Shown here: positions 51,779 to 61,363 of the stretch, piece after piece | Layout of the letters: each line of letters opens with the position of its first letter | How positions within the stretch are numbered: position 1 is the stretch's first letter | Source of the DNA: G965216905 sp965216905 | GTDB lineage: Bacteria; Actinomycetota; Acidimicrobiia; Spongiisociales; ZC4RG35 | DNA: 64,000 nucleotides | Direction: 5' to 3' | Assembly (NCBI GenBank): GCA_965216905.1 | Contig: OZ244213.1 | Coordinates: 3,410,001-3,474,000 of the forward strand | Made by a program: the position numbers and the translations under genes | The notes under the pieces: model-generated | What the model was told of the DNA's origin: nothing | Databases searched by the model: none | The model's input: only the letters and a program-made list of their open reading frames with translations

Positions 51779-52762
51779 TCAGGGGCGCCGGTTGTTCACG
51801 CACTCGGCCGAGCCGGAGTCCGGCACCGATCCGTCGATGTCGTGGAACGCCCACCGGTAGCCGTCCGGGGCGAGATCGAGGACCAGAGCGCCGTGCCCAA
51901 GGTGACGGCGTTCGGTGGCCGGTTTGGCGTGGCCGAAGTCGCGCAACCGCGCGCCGCCGGTCCCGACGACGTACAGGGATGTGCCGTCGTCCATCCGGCG
52001 GCCGGCTTCGTCCTGGGGTGCCATCCGTTCATAGGAGTGCTCGTGGCCGGCCAGCACGACGTCGACTCCGCCGGCGACCAGCCGCGACCACACCACATCG
52101 AGGGAACCGGTGTCACCGTGGTGGCCGGAGCTGAACCGGGGATGGTGCGAGAAGGCGAGGATGCATCCTCGGGATCGGGTGGTCAGCTCGTCGTCGAGCC
52201 AGGTGATCTGGGCAGATCCGTCCTCACACCGGTCGCCTTCACGACAGTTGGAATCGATCGACAGAACCGTCCACTCCCCGATCTCGAAGGCGTACCAGCT
52301 CGTGGAGCTGTCCCCGACGTCGGAGCCGAAGCGTCCGAAGTACCCAGCCGCTCCATCGGTTCGCCAGTCGTGGTTACCCGGTGTCGGCCTGACCAAGGGC
52401 TCCAACGGTCCCCACGCCGGCTCCCAACACCGCTCGAAATCGGTGGGCGTACCGTCCGGATAGGCCAGGTCTCCCAACACCAAGATCGCCTCGACGCCCA
52501 AGCCCTCGATCAGGTCGGCCACCGGCTGCACCCCCTCCGAACCGCACACACCGATGTCGCCGACCGCCGCCACTCTCACCGTTTGGGGCGCCGGCCGGGT
52601 GGTCGGAGCCGAGTCCGACACCTCGACGGTGGCCGGGGCCGACGATCGGGTCGGGGTCGCCGTCCCGTCACGGTCGCTAGGGTCGAGCCACCCACCAACC
52701 AGCAGCACCAGTCCCGCCGTGAGAAGGACCCAGCCGACGACCCACACGCCACGGCGGGTCAT
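51779..52762 (-). CDS. Membrane-anchored metallophosphoesterase
   Basis: 327 residues. One N-terminal membrane segment (VWVVGWVLLTAGLVLLVGGW), a Thr/Ser/Ala linker, then a calcineurin-like phosphoesterase: VAAVGDIGVCG, LVLGDLAYPDG, PTPGNHDWR, SHHPRFSSG, LAGHEHSYERM. It closely resembles the catalytic part of the larger gene next to it, so the two are paralogs. It lacks the beta repeats. ATG 52762 overlaps the cdd stop. C114-like cysteines (SNCREGDRCED) could form a disulfide outside the cell. Confidence 0.88.
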   Translation of the reverse strand: MTRRGVWVVGWVLLTAGLVLLVGGWLDPSDRDGTATPTRSSAPATVEVSDSAPTTRPAPQTVRVAAVGDIGVCGSEGVQPVADLIEGLGVEAILVLGDLAYPDGTPTDFERCWEPAWGPLEPLVRPTPGNHDWRTDGAAGYFGRFGSDVGDSSTSWYAFEIGEWTVLSIDSNCREGDRCEDGSAQITWLDDELTTRSRGCILAFSHHPRFSSGHHGDTGSLDVVWSRLVAGGVDVVLAGHEHSYERMAPQDEAGRRMDDGTSLYVVGTGGARLRDFGHAKPATERRHLGHGALVLDLAPDGYRWAFHDIDGSVPDSGSAECVNNRRP

Positions 52763-52763
52763 C

Positions 52764-53159
52764 TCAGAAGGAGAAGCGATGCGGTAGCAGGTCGTCGAGA
52801 CCGTACCGGGCGGTTCCCCCCTCGGCCGTGGCCACGACGATTCGTTCGACGTCGAACTCACTCATGATCTGGCGGCATCTGCCACAAGGATGCGCTCCTT
52901 CCAGATCGACGGCGTCCAGACAGGCCACCGCCAGCACCGCAATGGCACGCACGCCTTGGCTGACGGCGTAGTTGATCGCGTTGGCCTCGGCACACTGCGA
53001 GACCGGGTACGAGGCGTTCTCGACGTTGGCGGACGTGAAGACCCGGCCATCCGAAGACCGCAGGGCGGCCCCGACGCGGAAGCCCGAGTACGGGGCGTAG
53101 GCCGACAGCGCAGCTTCTCGGGCAGCCTCGACCAGGGACTGGTCGCCGGTTTCAGACAT
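52764..53159 (-). CDS. cdd: Cytidine deaminase
   Basis: 131 residues, homotetramer type. Zinc and catalytic residues: CAEANAINYAVSQG (C, E) and HPCGRCRQIMSEF (two C). The substrate loop SAYAPYSGFRVGAALRSSDG and NVENASYP are present. It overlaps the ftsY end by 8 bp. Acts in pyrimidine salvage together with upp, deoA and deoB in this window. Confidence 0.96.
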   Translation of the reverse strand: MSETGDQSLVEAAREAALSAYAPYSGFRVGAALRSSDGRVFTSANVENASYPVSQCAEANAINYAVSQGVRAIAVLAVACLDAVDLEGAHPCGRCRQIMSEFDVERIVVATAEGGTARYGLDDLLPHRFSF

Positions 53160-54183
53160 CGGCCAAGAGCGCGTCGACGAACGACTCCGGCTCGAACGGG
53201 ATGAGATCTTCGATGCCCTCCCCCACGCCGATCAGCTTGACGGGAACGCCGAGCTGCTCCTCGATCGCCACCACCACCCCGCCCTTGGCCGTGCCGTCCA
53301 GCTTGGTCAAGACGATCCCGGTCACCGACGCCGTCTCTGCGAAGCTCCGAGCCTGGGCGATGCCGTTCTGACCGGCGGTTGCATCGAGCACGAGCAGCAC
53401 CTCTCCGATCGCCCCCGCTTCTCGCTCCAGCACCCGGCGGATCTTGCCGAGTTCCTCCATGAGGTTCCGCTTCGCATGGAGTCGGCCGGCGGTGTCGACG
53501 ATCACCACATCGTTCGCTCGGGCCCTGGCGGCGGAGAGGGCATCGAAGGCGACCGCGGCAGGGTCGGCTCCGGCCTGACCGCCCACCATGTCGATTCCGA
53601 CACGATCGGCCCAGGTCCGCAATTGGGTGTCGGCCGCCGCCCGGAACGTGTCGGCGGCCCCCAAGAGTGGGCTCCGTCCCTCCGATCGCAGGCGATGGGA
53701 GATCTTGCCGATCGAGGTCGTCTTCCCGGTCCCGTTCACGCCGACCACCAGAATCACCGCAGGCTCCCCTCGAAGTGTCAACGATCGGGTCCGCCCCGAC
53801 AACACACCCAGCAGCTCGTCGCGCAGGAAGGTCTTGGCCTGTTCGACTCCTTCGGGCGTACGCTCACGAACTCGGTCGACGATGGCGGTCGATGCCTCGA
53901 CACCGACGTCCGATGCGATCAGCGCCTCTTCGAGGTCGTTCCACAGCTCCTCATCCACCCTTCCGCGACCGAAGACGGTCCGGAGGGATCCACCGAGCGC
54001 CTCTCTCGACCTGGCCAACCGGTCTCGCAACGGGGATGTGACCAAGGTGCCGGCGCTCCCCGATCGAGCGCTCGCCACCTCCTGCTCGATCGAGCCGGGC
54101 CGTCGAGTGACGAAGAAGAAGATCACCGCGCCGAGAACCACCAGGACAACGAGCGCCAGGGCGGCAATTTCGGGAACCGTCAT
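53152..54183 (-). CDS. ftsY: Signal recognition particle receptor FtsY
   Basis: 343 residues from ATG 54183; ATG 54213 would add ten. An N-terminal membrane helix (IAALALVVLVVLGAVIFFFV) is typical of actinobacterial FtsY. NG domain: G1 VVGVNGTGKTTSIGKISHRL, ADTFRAAADTQLRTW, G3 DTAGRLHAKRNLMEEL, LDATAGQNGIAQA, G4 LTKLDGTAKGGV, and the ending VGVGEGIEDLIPFEPESFVD. It receives SRP (Ffh, coded at 35 kb) at the membrane. smc-ftsY proximity is usual. Confidence 0.96.
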   Translation of the reverse strand: MTVPEIAALALVVLVVLGAVIFFFVTRRPGSIEQEVASARSGSAGTLVTSPLRDRLARSREALGGSLRTVFGRGRVDEELWNDLEEALIASDVGVEASTAIVDRVRERTPEGVEQAKTFLRDELLGVLSGRTRSLTLRGEPAVILVVGVNGTGKTTSIGKISHRLRSEGRSPLLGAADTFRAAADTQLRTWADRVGIDMVGGQAGADPAAVAFDALSAARARANDVVIVDTAGRLHAKRNLMEELGKIRRVLEREAGAIGEVLLVLDATAGQNGIAQARSFAETASVTGIVLTKLDGTAKGGVVVAIEEQLGVPVKLIGVGEGIEDLIPFEPESFVDALLADV

Positions 54184-54277
54184 CTCCAGGACGGTAGCGC
54201 TGAACGGAACCATTCCGACGCGGGCGAGGCGTCCGGATCCGACGTCGGGCCGGGGTGAGAGGGCCGACCGAGTGGCC

Positions 54278-54781
54278 TCACCCGGCCAGCACGATCAGAC
54301 CGACCGCGCTGGCGGCGAAGGCCATGGCGAACATCGCAACGAGGATCTCGAGCCGACGGCAGAACCCGGGATAGCCGGCCCGGTATCCCGGTTCGAGAAT
54401 CTTTGCGGCCGGAACTGCCTCGTCGAGGAGCGGCAGTCCACCGATCGGATGGATCGCCGCCACGATGTTGGAGCGGGTCCAATACCCCTGCAAGTGGCGG
54501 GCTTGATCCTGGATGAAGATCCGCAGATACCAGCACAGCGCCATCCCGACGAGACTCACCGCGATCACGACGAACTCGAACCCTCGGTCATCCCGCGGGC
54601 TCTCGGAGACACGGAACTGGAATGCCAGTAGTCCGGCGCACACGGTGAGGATCCAGGCGGTCACCGTCCACAGCCGTTGCTTCACCGTTCCCGCCACGTT
54701 CTCGTAGAACTCGAGGATCTGGAACGCTTCGCTCGGCTCGAGGCCCTCGATCGAGGATTGGGTTTCCGGCCGCAGTACCAC
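54278..54781 (-). CDS. Membrane protein, unknown function
   Basis: 167 residues from GTG 54781, chosen because TAGATT lies 10 nt upstream; GTG 54808 is the alternative. Three membrane helices: LWTVTAWILTVCAGLLAFQF, FVVIAVSLVGMALCWYLRIF and the C-terminal VAMFAMAFAASAVGLIVLAG. A soluble section of about 50 residues (QARHLQGYWTRSNIVAAIHP) lies between the second and third. I do not recognise the family. It stands between smc and ftsY. Confidence 0.7.
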   Translation of the reverse strand: MVLRPETQSSIEGLEPSEAFQILEFYENVAGTVKQRLWTVTAWILTVCAGLLAFQFRVSESPRDDRGFEFVVIAVSLVGMALCWYLRIFIQDQARHLQGYWTRSNIVAAIHPIGGLPLLDEAVPAAKILEPGYRAGYPGFCRRLEILVAMFAMAFAASAVGLIVLAG

Positions 54782-54791
54782 CGTGAGGGTG

Positions 54792-54797
54792 AATCTA
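54792..54797 (-). promoter_or_regulatory. Possible -10 hexamer upstream of membrane protein gene
   Basis: The minus strand reads TAGATT, ending 10 nt before the GTG at 54781. Confidence 0.3.
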
Positions 54798-54889
54798 GCG
54801 AGGACCACCCGAGCGAGCGCTCGTCATTGGTCGGGGCGGCGCGGCGCCTGGAACGGGAACGACCACCGCTCGACTCCGAAGCGGCCGGA

Positions 54890-57800
54890 TCAGATCTCGA
54901 CCACGGCCTCTGTCAGCGCCTTCGCCACCACCGTCGACGAACCACCGGGCTCCATGGTGACGCCATACAGCACATCGGCCGCCTCCATCGTCTGCTGCTG
55001 ATGGGTCACCACCACCAGCTGGGCATCCGACCGGAAGGACTCGACGAGCCGAAGGAAGCGCCGCAGGTTGGCATCGTCCAACGCCGCCTCCACCTCGTCG
55101 AGCACATAGAACGGAGATGGCCGCGCTCGGAACACCGAGAACAGGAACGCCAGTGCGGCCAGGGAACGTTCCCCACCGGAGAGGAGCGACATCTTGGCGA
55201 CCTTCTTTCCGAGCGGCTGTGCCTCGATCTCAACCCCGGATCCGAGGGGATCGTCGGGATCGGCGAGTCGCAGGCGCCCGCGGCCACCGGGGAACAGCAC
55301 GGTGAAATGCTCCTCGAAGGCGGCCGCCGCCTCCTGGTAGGCGGCCAGGAAACGCTGTTCGATCTCCTCGTCGAGTGCCGAGATCACCGACCGCAGTTCA
55401 CTTCGAGCGGACTCCAGGTCGTCGAGCTGTCCGGTCAGGAACTCGTACCGTTCGGACTTCTCGGCGTACTCCTCGGCGGCGAGCGGGTTGATGGGCCCCA
55501 TCCGTCGCAGCTCGGCCTCGACCCGACGAAGCTCCGCCTCCGCATCGGGGGTCTCGATCTCGGGCGCCGGAGCGGCTTTGGCGATCTGCTCGTCCACGTC
55601 GAGGTCCCGGCGAAGCCCTTCGGCGATCGACTCGGCCCGTACTCGCAACTCGGCCAGCTCGACCGACAGGTCGGACGAGCGCGACCGACACTCGGCCACC
55701 TCTTGGCGAAGCCGCTCCTCGGTTGCCTGCACCACCCCGATCCGGCTACCGGTGGTGCCGGCCCTCACCCGGAGCTCCGCTTGCCGCGTTCGCAGCGCCT
55801 CGATCTGGGCGCGCACACCCTCGACGGCTCGACGGGTCCACCCGTCGATCTGTTCGAGCCGGCGGATCCGAGCCGGGTCGATGGTCGATGTCTCCTCACC
55901 GGCGATCGCCGCGGCGATGGCGTGCAGCCGTCGTTGGATCATGCCGGTCCGGTCGTCGACGGCACGCACCTCCGTGGACGCCTCCTGCCACGTGGCCCGT
56001 GCTTGCTCTCGTTGCGTCCCGATCGTTCGGCGGCGCTCGACCAACTGCTCCCACGCCCGCTGGCGTTCGGCCTCCTCGCCTTCGAGCGCAGCCAGTCGTT
56101 CCACGAGGCGTGTCCGAGCCGTCGCCCGCTCGGTGGCCGCGTCGTGGAGGGCCACCGCCCGCTGGTCGAGGGCGGTCAGGTCGTGGTCGGCGGACTCGAT
56201 CATCCGGTCGAGACGTGCCATCGCCTCGGAGGCCCCCGCCACCCGGGTCTCCAAAGCCTCCAGCGCTTCGAGCGTTCGACGTTCCAGGGACCGGGCATCG
56301 TCGAACTCTCGTCGTCGCTGATTCGCCAGGCTCTCCAGGCGGGCGTGGTCGCGCTCGGCCGTCTCGGCAGCAACTGCCGCCGCTTCCAGCATGGCCGGTG
56401 TGGCGCCATCCGGGTGGGCCACGCGGATCCCATGCCGCGTGACCAGATCCCCTTCGGTGGTGACGAGCCGCAGTTCCGGCACCTCGCGGACGATTCGCAG
56501 GGCGAGACTCCACGAGGCGGTCAGCATCACGTCACCCAACAGGGCGGTCGCCACCGTGCGGTCGGCAGCGGGCCCCAGGAGATCGATCAGCCGCTCGGCC
56601 CCCAGCTCGGCCGCACGGGCACAGAGCACGCCGAGCTCGGCGGAGCCCGGCTTCGGAGCGGTCGCCACCATCGGCACGCCCCCCCTGCCCTCGCCCTTCA
56701 GGGTCTCGACAACCCCCACCATTGCCGCGTCCCCGTCGAAACAGATGGCGTCGGCCCACGGGCCGAGGGCGGCATCGACCGCCTGGGCGAGGTCGGGAGA
56801 GACATCGAGACGTCCGACCACCGAGCCTCGTGCACCGTTCGCCGACTCCGCCAGGCTCCGAGCGCGGGGATCGGCCAGACCGGCGGCCGCCTCTTCCAGG
56901 CCTGCCAGCCGCGCCCGCGCCCCCGCCACCGCTACTGCGGCGTCGTCGCGTCGCCGCTCGATCTCCTCCCAAGCCGCCTGGCTGCGGCTGCGAGCCTCCG
57001 TGGCGGCCTGGTATGCGGACTGGGCCGGCCCGAGCTCGACATCGAGCGTGCGGATCTCTTCGTTGATCCGATCCCGTTCTTCCTGCTCGCGCCGGCGACG
57101 TTCCGTGAGCGCCTCTCGGCGACGTTCGACGTCGTCGATCTCACGCTCGTCGCGGGCGGCAGCGGCGTCCAAACTGCGCAGATTCCCCCGGACCACGGCC
57201 ACCGCGCCCTCGCTGCTCATCGACTCCTGGTCGGCCAGCGAACGTTCCTCATCCTCGAGGGCCCGGAAGCGGCGCTCCGACGTGTCGGCGGCTTGCACGA
57301 GACCGGGCCGGGCGTCGACCAGCCGGTCGAGTTCTCGACTCAGCTCCGCTCGTTCCTCCTCCAGGTCTCGCAGACGGTCCCCGGCGCCTTCCATCCTGGC
57401 GCGAGCGGACCGGGCACGTTCATGGGCGACCGAGCCGATGCGGCGGAGCCGCTCGGCCGTGGTCTCGAGCCGAGCGGCCGCCGAGCCGTCCCGGTCGAGC
57501 AGTGCTCCGACCTCCCCGGCCGCGTCGCGGAGAATCGCCAGCGCCGCACTCGCCTCCTGGAGTTCGGCATCGCCGCCGACCACCCGATGTTCCAACTCGA
57601 GCATCTCCGAGTCGATGTGCGAGACCCGCGAGTCGATGGCGCGCAGTTCCGAGCCCGCCACGTGGAGACGCAGCGACCGCGCCAGGCCGGCCACTTCCTC
57701 GTACCGGTTGGCGGCATCCGCCTGGCGTTTCAGCGGTCGCATCTGTCGTTTCAACTCGCCGAGCAGGTCCGTCAGCCGGGTCACGTCACCGTCGGTGCGC

Positions 57801-58345
57801 TCGAGCCGGCGGATCGTCTTCTCCTTGCGGATGCGGTGTTTGAGAATCCCGGCGGCCTCTTCGATGACCGCCCGATGATCCTCCGGCCCGGCGTTCAACA
57901 CCGAATCGATCTGACCCTGACCGATGATGACGTGCTGGGTCTTGCCAACCCCGGAGTCCGACAGCAGGTCTTGGATGTCGAGAAGCCGGCATCCCACCCC
58001 GTTGATCTCGTAGTCCGACGAACCGTCGCGGTAGAGGCGGCGAGTGATGCTGACCTCCGGCAGGTCGATCGCCATCATCCCGGAGCCGTTGTCGAGGACC
58101 AGCGTCACCTCTGCCCGCCCGACTCCCGGCCTCGTGGCGGTGCCGGCGAAGATCACGTCGTCCATGCGGTCGGTCCGTAGCGACTTCGGGGACTGACTGC
58201 CCAGCACCCAGGCCAGCGCGTCGACGATGTTCGACTTGCCCGAGCCGTTCGGACCCACCACCACGGTCAGCCCGGGACGCAACTCGAGACGGGTCCGGTC
58301 GGCAAACGACTTGAACCCTGCGATCTTCAGCGATTTCAGGAACAT
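54890..58345 (-). CDS. smc: Chromosome segregation protein SMC
   Basis: 1151 residues. The ATPase of the SMC-ScpAB condensin. Walker A GPNGSGKSNIVDALAWVLGS at 31-50. Two long coiled coils (about 170-500 and 660-980) flank a hinge (about 505-650, with SLAESANGARGSVVGRLDVS). The C-terminal head has LLSGGERSLAALAFLF (signature) and FYVLDEVEAALDD (Walker B). The length is usual. scpA/scpB are not in the window. Downstream of acyP, as in most actinobacteria. Confidence 0.97.
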   Translation of the reverse strand: MFLKSLKIAGFKSFADRTRLELRPGLTVVVGPNGSGKSNIVDALAWVLGSQSPKSLRTDRMDDVIFAGTATRPGVGRAEVTLVLDNGSGMMAIDLPEVSITRRLYRDGSSDYEINGVGCRLLDIQDLLSDSGVGKTQHVIIGQGQIDSVLNAGPEDHRAVIEEAAGILKHRIRKEKTIRRLERTDGDVTRLTDLLGELKRQMRPLKRQADAANRYEEVAGLARSLRLHVAGSELRAIDSRVSHIDSEMLELEHRVVGGDAELQEASAALAILRDAAGEVGALLDRDGSAAARLETTAERLRRIGSVAHERARSARARMEGAGDRLRDLEEERAELSRELDRLVDARPGLVQAADTSERRFRALEDEERSLADQESMSSEGAVAVVRGNLRSLDAAAARDEREIDDVERRREALTERRRREQEERDRINEEIRTLDVELGPAQSAYQAATEARSRSQAAWEEIERRRDDAAVAVAGARARLAGLEEAAAGLADPRARSLAESANGARGSVVGRLDVSPDLAQAVDAALGPWADAICFDGDAAMVGVVETLKGEGRGGVPMVATAPKPGSAELGVLCARAAELGAERLIDLLGPAADRTVATALLGDVMLTASWSLALRIVREVPELRLVTTEGDLVTRHGIRVAHPDGATPAMLEAAAVAAETAERDHARLESLANQRRREFDDARSLERRTLEALEALETRVAGASEAMARLDRMIESADHDLTALDQRAVALHDAATERATARTRLVERLAALEGEEAERQRAWEQLVERRRTIGTQREQARATWQEASTEVRAVDDRTGMIQRRLHAIAAAIAGEETSTIDPARIRRLEQIDGWTRRAVEGVRAQIEALRTRQAELRVRAGTTGSRIGVVQATEERLRQEVAECRSRSSDLSVELAELRVRAESIAEGLRRDLDVDEQIAKAAPAPEIETPDAEAELRRVEAELRRMGPINPLAAEEYAEKSERYEFLTGQLDDLESARSELRSVISALDEEIEQRFLAAYQEAAAAFEEHFTVLFPGGRGRLRLADPDDPLGSGVEIEAQPLGKKVAKMSLLSGGERSLAALAFLFSVFRARPSPFYVLDEVEAALDDANLRRFLRLVESFRSDAQLVVVTHQQQTMEAADVLYGVTMEPGGSSTVVAKALTEAVVEI

Positions 58346-58416
58346 GAATTACACACGTGTGACTCGGTGGGCCAGGTTACTCGGCTCGGCATCGCCGACA
58401 AGCCTTCCCGACGACC

Positions 58417-58689
58417 TCACTGCGCGATCAGGAAGTCCTGGAGATTCGGATCGAGGTCTACCACGGTCGACTCGACTTCGGTGACCGTGGCGTGGGGAGG
58501 ACCGATCCACAACCAGTCGAGGAGTCGGTCGACGGCGGTGTCGACGCCCTGAGCGATCACCTCGACCCGGCCGTCGGGGAGGTTCCTGACCCAGCCGACC
58601 AGGCCCAGTGCCCGGGCGCGCCGCCGGGTCGACTGCCGGAAGGCAACCCCCTGCACGCGCCCGCCGACGAACGCCCGTACCCGGATCAC
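58417..58689 (-). CDS. acyP: Acylphosphatase
   Basis: 90 residues from GTG 58689, which overlaps the mutM stop by 4 bp. The catalytic arginine is in GGRVQGVAFRQSTRRRARAL and the asparagine in LVGWVRNLPDGRVEVIAQG. It hydrolyses acyl phosphates. mutM-acyP-smc order is conserved in actinobacteria. Confidence 0.95.
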   Translation of the reverse strand: MIRVRAFVGGRVQGVAFRQSTRRRARALGLVGWVRNLPDGRVEVIAQGVDTAVDRLLDWLWIGPPHATVTEVESTVVDLDPNLQDFLIAQ

Positions 58690-59528
58690 CGTTCGACCTC
58701 CAGCGGCTGACAGACGGGACAGAAGTGCGAGGAACGTTGTGCGACGACCGTTCGACCGATCGGGCCGCCACAACGGCCACATGGCTCGCCCTCACGCCCG
58801 TATACGGCCAGCTCCGCTATCGAGCCCCCGGCTCTGCCATCGGGAAGCAGGTAGGCGAGATCGCTCAGGCTGGTTCCCCCGGCGGCGATGCCGGCCGCCA
58901 ACACCGGGCCGATGGCCTCGGCGATGGCTGCCACCTCGTCGCCGCTCAACCCTCCCGAAGGTCTTCGGGGGTGCACGCCCGCCCGAGCCAGCACCTCGTC
59001 GGCATAGATGTTGCCCAGCCCCGCGATGATCCGCTGATCCAAGAGCGCGGCTTTGATGGGCACGATCCGCCCCTGCAGGCGTCGAGCGAGAGTCGGGCCA
59101 TCGATCGGTTCGGTCAGCGCGTCCGGACCCAGCCGCATCAACGTCGAGGCCCGGAACTCCTCCTCGGTCCAGACCGCGACGAAGCCGAACGTGCGCGGGT
59201 CGACGAAGTGGACCTGGTGGTCGCCCAAATCGAGTACCACGTTGGTGTGCGGCGCCTCGTCGTCACCCGGTTTCACCACCCGGACTCTCCCCGACATTCC
59301 GAGATGAAGAACCAGCCGAAGATCGCCGTCCACGTCCCCGATGAGGAACTTCCCGTGTCGGTCGAGCCCGGTGACCCGCCGCCCTTCGAGCCGGGCCGGA
59401 ACGTCGGCCGGTCGCACGTTCCGGCGCACCATTCGCTCTCTGCGGACGTCGACGTGGCGAATGGACCGACCGACGAGGACCGGAGCGAGATGCGTTCGCA
59501 CCGTCTCGACCTCGGGTAGCTCCGGCAT
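58686..59528 (-). CDS. mutM: Formamidopyrimidine-DNA glycosylase
   Basis: 280 residues. Base-excision repair enzyme removing 8-oxoguanine and opened purines, with AP-lyase activity. The catalytic N-terminus MPELPEVETVRTHLAPVLVG (Pro1 after Met removal, Glu2) is present, with K in GKFLIGDV. Helix-two-turn-helix LDQRIIAGLGNIYADEVLAR. The C-terminal zinc finger is CGRCGGPIGRTVVAQRSSHF followed by CPVC. ATG 59528 follows TGGAGGA. The rnc gene often upstream is absent. Confidence 0.97.
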   Translation of the reverse strand: MPELPEVETVRTHLAPVLVGRSIRHVDVRRERMVRRNVRPADVPARLEGRRVTGLDRHGKFLIGDVDGDLRLVLHLGMSGRVRVVKPGDDEAPHTNVVLDLGDHQVHFVDPRTFGFVAVWTEEEFRASTLMRLGPDALTEPIDGPTLARRLQGRIVPIKAALLDQRIIAGLGNIYADEVLARAGVHPRRPSGGLSGDEVAAIAEAIGPVLAAGIAAGGTSLSDLAYLLPDGRAGGSIAELAVYGREGEPCGRCGGPIGRTVVAQRSSHFCPVCQPLEVER

Positions 59529-59641
59529 TCCTCCAGCATGCCCTGTGCTTCGTTCTGGCGGAAATCGGTTGCCGGCGGCTCCTCCCGTCCGCCGGAACCT
59601 CCCGTCCCGCCACAGTCGGATGCACCGACGACCAACTCCAT

Positions 59642-59647
59642 TACCCT
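59642..59647 (+). promoter_or_regulatory. -10 hexamer for leaderless envelope-cluster transcript
   Basis: TACCCT ends 10 nt before the ATG at 59658. An ATG at 59649 would leave only one base between, so the second ATG is preferred. Confidence 0.35.
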
Positions 59648-59657
59648 GATGCGGCTC

Positions 59658-60587
59658 ATGCAGCAGACCCCCCGACTCCGACCGCTCGAATTCGGCGAGA
59701 TCATCGACGGCGCATTCCGGCTGTATGTCGGGAACTTCAAGAAGCTGACGTTGATCGCAGCCATCATCATGCTGCCGCTCGGTCTCGTCACGTTGGTGGC
59801 CATCAACTCGATGGGCTTCGGTGAACTGGCCAGCCAGCCCACTTCGGCGGAGATCACCGACCAGGAGGCGCTCGCCTTGCTGGGACGAGTCGCCGTGGGA
59901 GGGTTGAGCACGATCATTCTCACGATGCTCGGGACTGCACTGATCCAGGCCGCCTCGATCCGGGTGTACGCCGACGCCTACCAGGGTGTCGACAACACGT
60001 GGCAGACATCCCTCCTCGCCGGCGTGCGACGGCTCGCTGCGGTCGTCGCCGCCACGGTGCTGATCCTGCTCGGGTCGACCGTCGGGCTGTTGTTCTGCAT
60101 CGCCCCCGGCGTGTGGCTGTGGACGTCGTGGTACACCACCGTCCCGGCCATGATCACCGAAGGCAAGGGCGTCTTCGATTCGATGTCCCGAAGTTGGAAT
60201 CTGGTCAAACCGCGCTTCTGGCAGACGCTGGGCATCCTGGTGGTCTCCTTCCTCCTCATTGCGGTCATCCAACAGGTGATCGGCCTGGTGTTGACGCTCG
60301 TCTTCACTCCGATGCTGGCGGGGAGCATCGACGACCCGACCCGGGTCGCCGACGCCTTCGACCAGTTCGTCGGCTTCTCGACGATGCTGTCCACTCTGGT
60401 GGAGATCTTCACGCTGCCGTTTGCGGCTGCCGTCGCCACCGTCGTGTACTTCGATCTCCGGGTGCGGGCGGAAGGGTTCGACATCGAACAGCTGATCCGC
60501 GAGATGGGCTCGTCCGACACCGCCGGCCCGCCGCTGCCTCCGACCTCACCGGATGATCCGTTCGGGCTCGACCAGCCCGAACGGTGA
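59658..60587 (+). CDS. Multi-pass membrane protein of the MoxR/DUF58 cluster
   Basis: 309 residues. N-terminal RLRPLEFGEIIDGAFRLYVG, then about six membrane segments (LTLIAAIIMLPLGLVTLVAI, VVAATVLILLGSTVGLLFCI, LGILVVSFLLIAVIQQVIGL). PAMITEGKGVFDSMSRSWNL is typical of membrane proteins resembling the glycerophosphodiester phosphodiesterase membrane domain, in actinobacteria often near DUF4129 and MoxR. The substrate is unknown. It overlaps the following gene by 4 bp. Confidence 0.8.
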   Translation: MQQTPRLRPLEFGEIIDGAFRLYVGNFKKLTLIAAIIMLPLGLVTLVAINSMGFGELASQPTSAEITDQEALALLGRVAVGGLSTIILTMLGTALIQAASIRVYADAYQGVDNTWQTSLLAGVRRLAAVVAATVLILLGSTVGLLFCIAPGVWLWTSWYTTVPAMITEGKGVFDSMSRSWNLVKPRFWQTLGILVVSFLLIAVIQQVIGLVLTLVFTPMLAGSIDDPTRVADAFDQFVGFSTMLSTLVEIFTLPFAAAVATVVYFDLRVRAEGFDIEQLIREMGSSDTAGPPLPPTSPDDPFGLDQPER

Positions 60588-61363
60588 AGGATCGGACCGC
60601 CGGCGTCGTGCGCCGCCGGATCGTCGCGGTCGTGGTCGGGGTGTGCGTTTCCCCCATCGGTGGGCTGACACTCGGATCGGCGGCGGCGCTCGCACCGGCG
60701 CCCGCCCCCGGCGCCCGGGCGGCGGTCCAGCAGCTCGAGCGCCTGGAGCCGGTCGACCCCCAAGCCGTCGACCGAGCGCTCGACGACATCCTGAGCCGTC
60801 CGGCGTTCGGCTCCATCCGCCCGGAGACCTTCTGGGAACGCGTCCAGCGCCGCGTCGGCGACTGGATCGGACGGATACTGGCACGGCTGTTGGAGGTCGG
60901 TCTGCGCGGCGGACCATGGAGCGTCGTCGTCACCGCTGCGCTGGTGGGGCTGTTCGTGGGGGCGGGCGTCGTGTTCAGCCGACGCCGGGCGGCTGCCCAG
61001 GCCGAGCAACGGGCCGTCCACCGGCTGTTCGAGGAGACCGGTACGGACCCGGAGGTGCTGCTCCGGCGCGCCGACCAGGCGGCCGCCTCACAGTCGTACA
61101 GCGAATCGGTTCGGTTCCGTTTCCTGGCAGGTCTGATCCTGCTCGCACAATCGGGCCGGATCGACCTGCAGCCGGCCACCACGGTGGAGATGGCCGCCGC
61201 CCAGCTCGACGATCCCGTCTTCGACGAGCTGACCCAGACTTTCGAAGTCGTCTTCTACGGCGACCAGGCCGCCACCGACGCCGACGAGCGGTCATCCCGC
61301 GACGGCTGGGGCCGACTGCTGGGTCGGCGCGTCTCCTCGGCGGGAGCGTCCGACCGTGGCTGA
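60584..61363 (+). CDS. DUF4129 domain protein
   Basis: 259 residues, GTG start. An N-terminal hydrophobic segment is followed by a second membrane segment (VVVTAALVGLFVGAGVVFSR, about 108-128). The DUF4129 region has DPEVLLRRADQAAASQSYSE, SVRFRFLAGLILLAQSGRID and FDELTQTFEVVFYGDQAA. In known clusters this domain accompanies MoxR, DUF58 and transglutaminase-like proteins; its job is unclear. It overlaps the next gene by 8 bp. Confidence 0.88.
   Translation: MKDRTAGVVRRRIVAVVVGVCVSPIGGLTLGSAAALAPAPAPGARAAVQQLERLEPVDPQAVDRALDDILSRPAFGSIRPETFWERVQRRVGDWIGRILARLLEVGLRGGPWSVVVTAALVGLFVGAGVVFSRRRAAAQAEQRAVHRLFEETGTDPEVLLRRADQAAASQSYSESVRFRFLAGLILLAQSGRIDLQPATTVEMAAAQLDDPVFDELTQTFEVVFYGDQAATDADERSSRDGWGRLLGRRVSSAGASDRG

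Noticed and set aside
54677..58180. Plus-strand open frame of 1,167 codons
   Set aside because: It lies opposite smc, whose protein has complete motifs. Long antisense frames are expected at this GC content.
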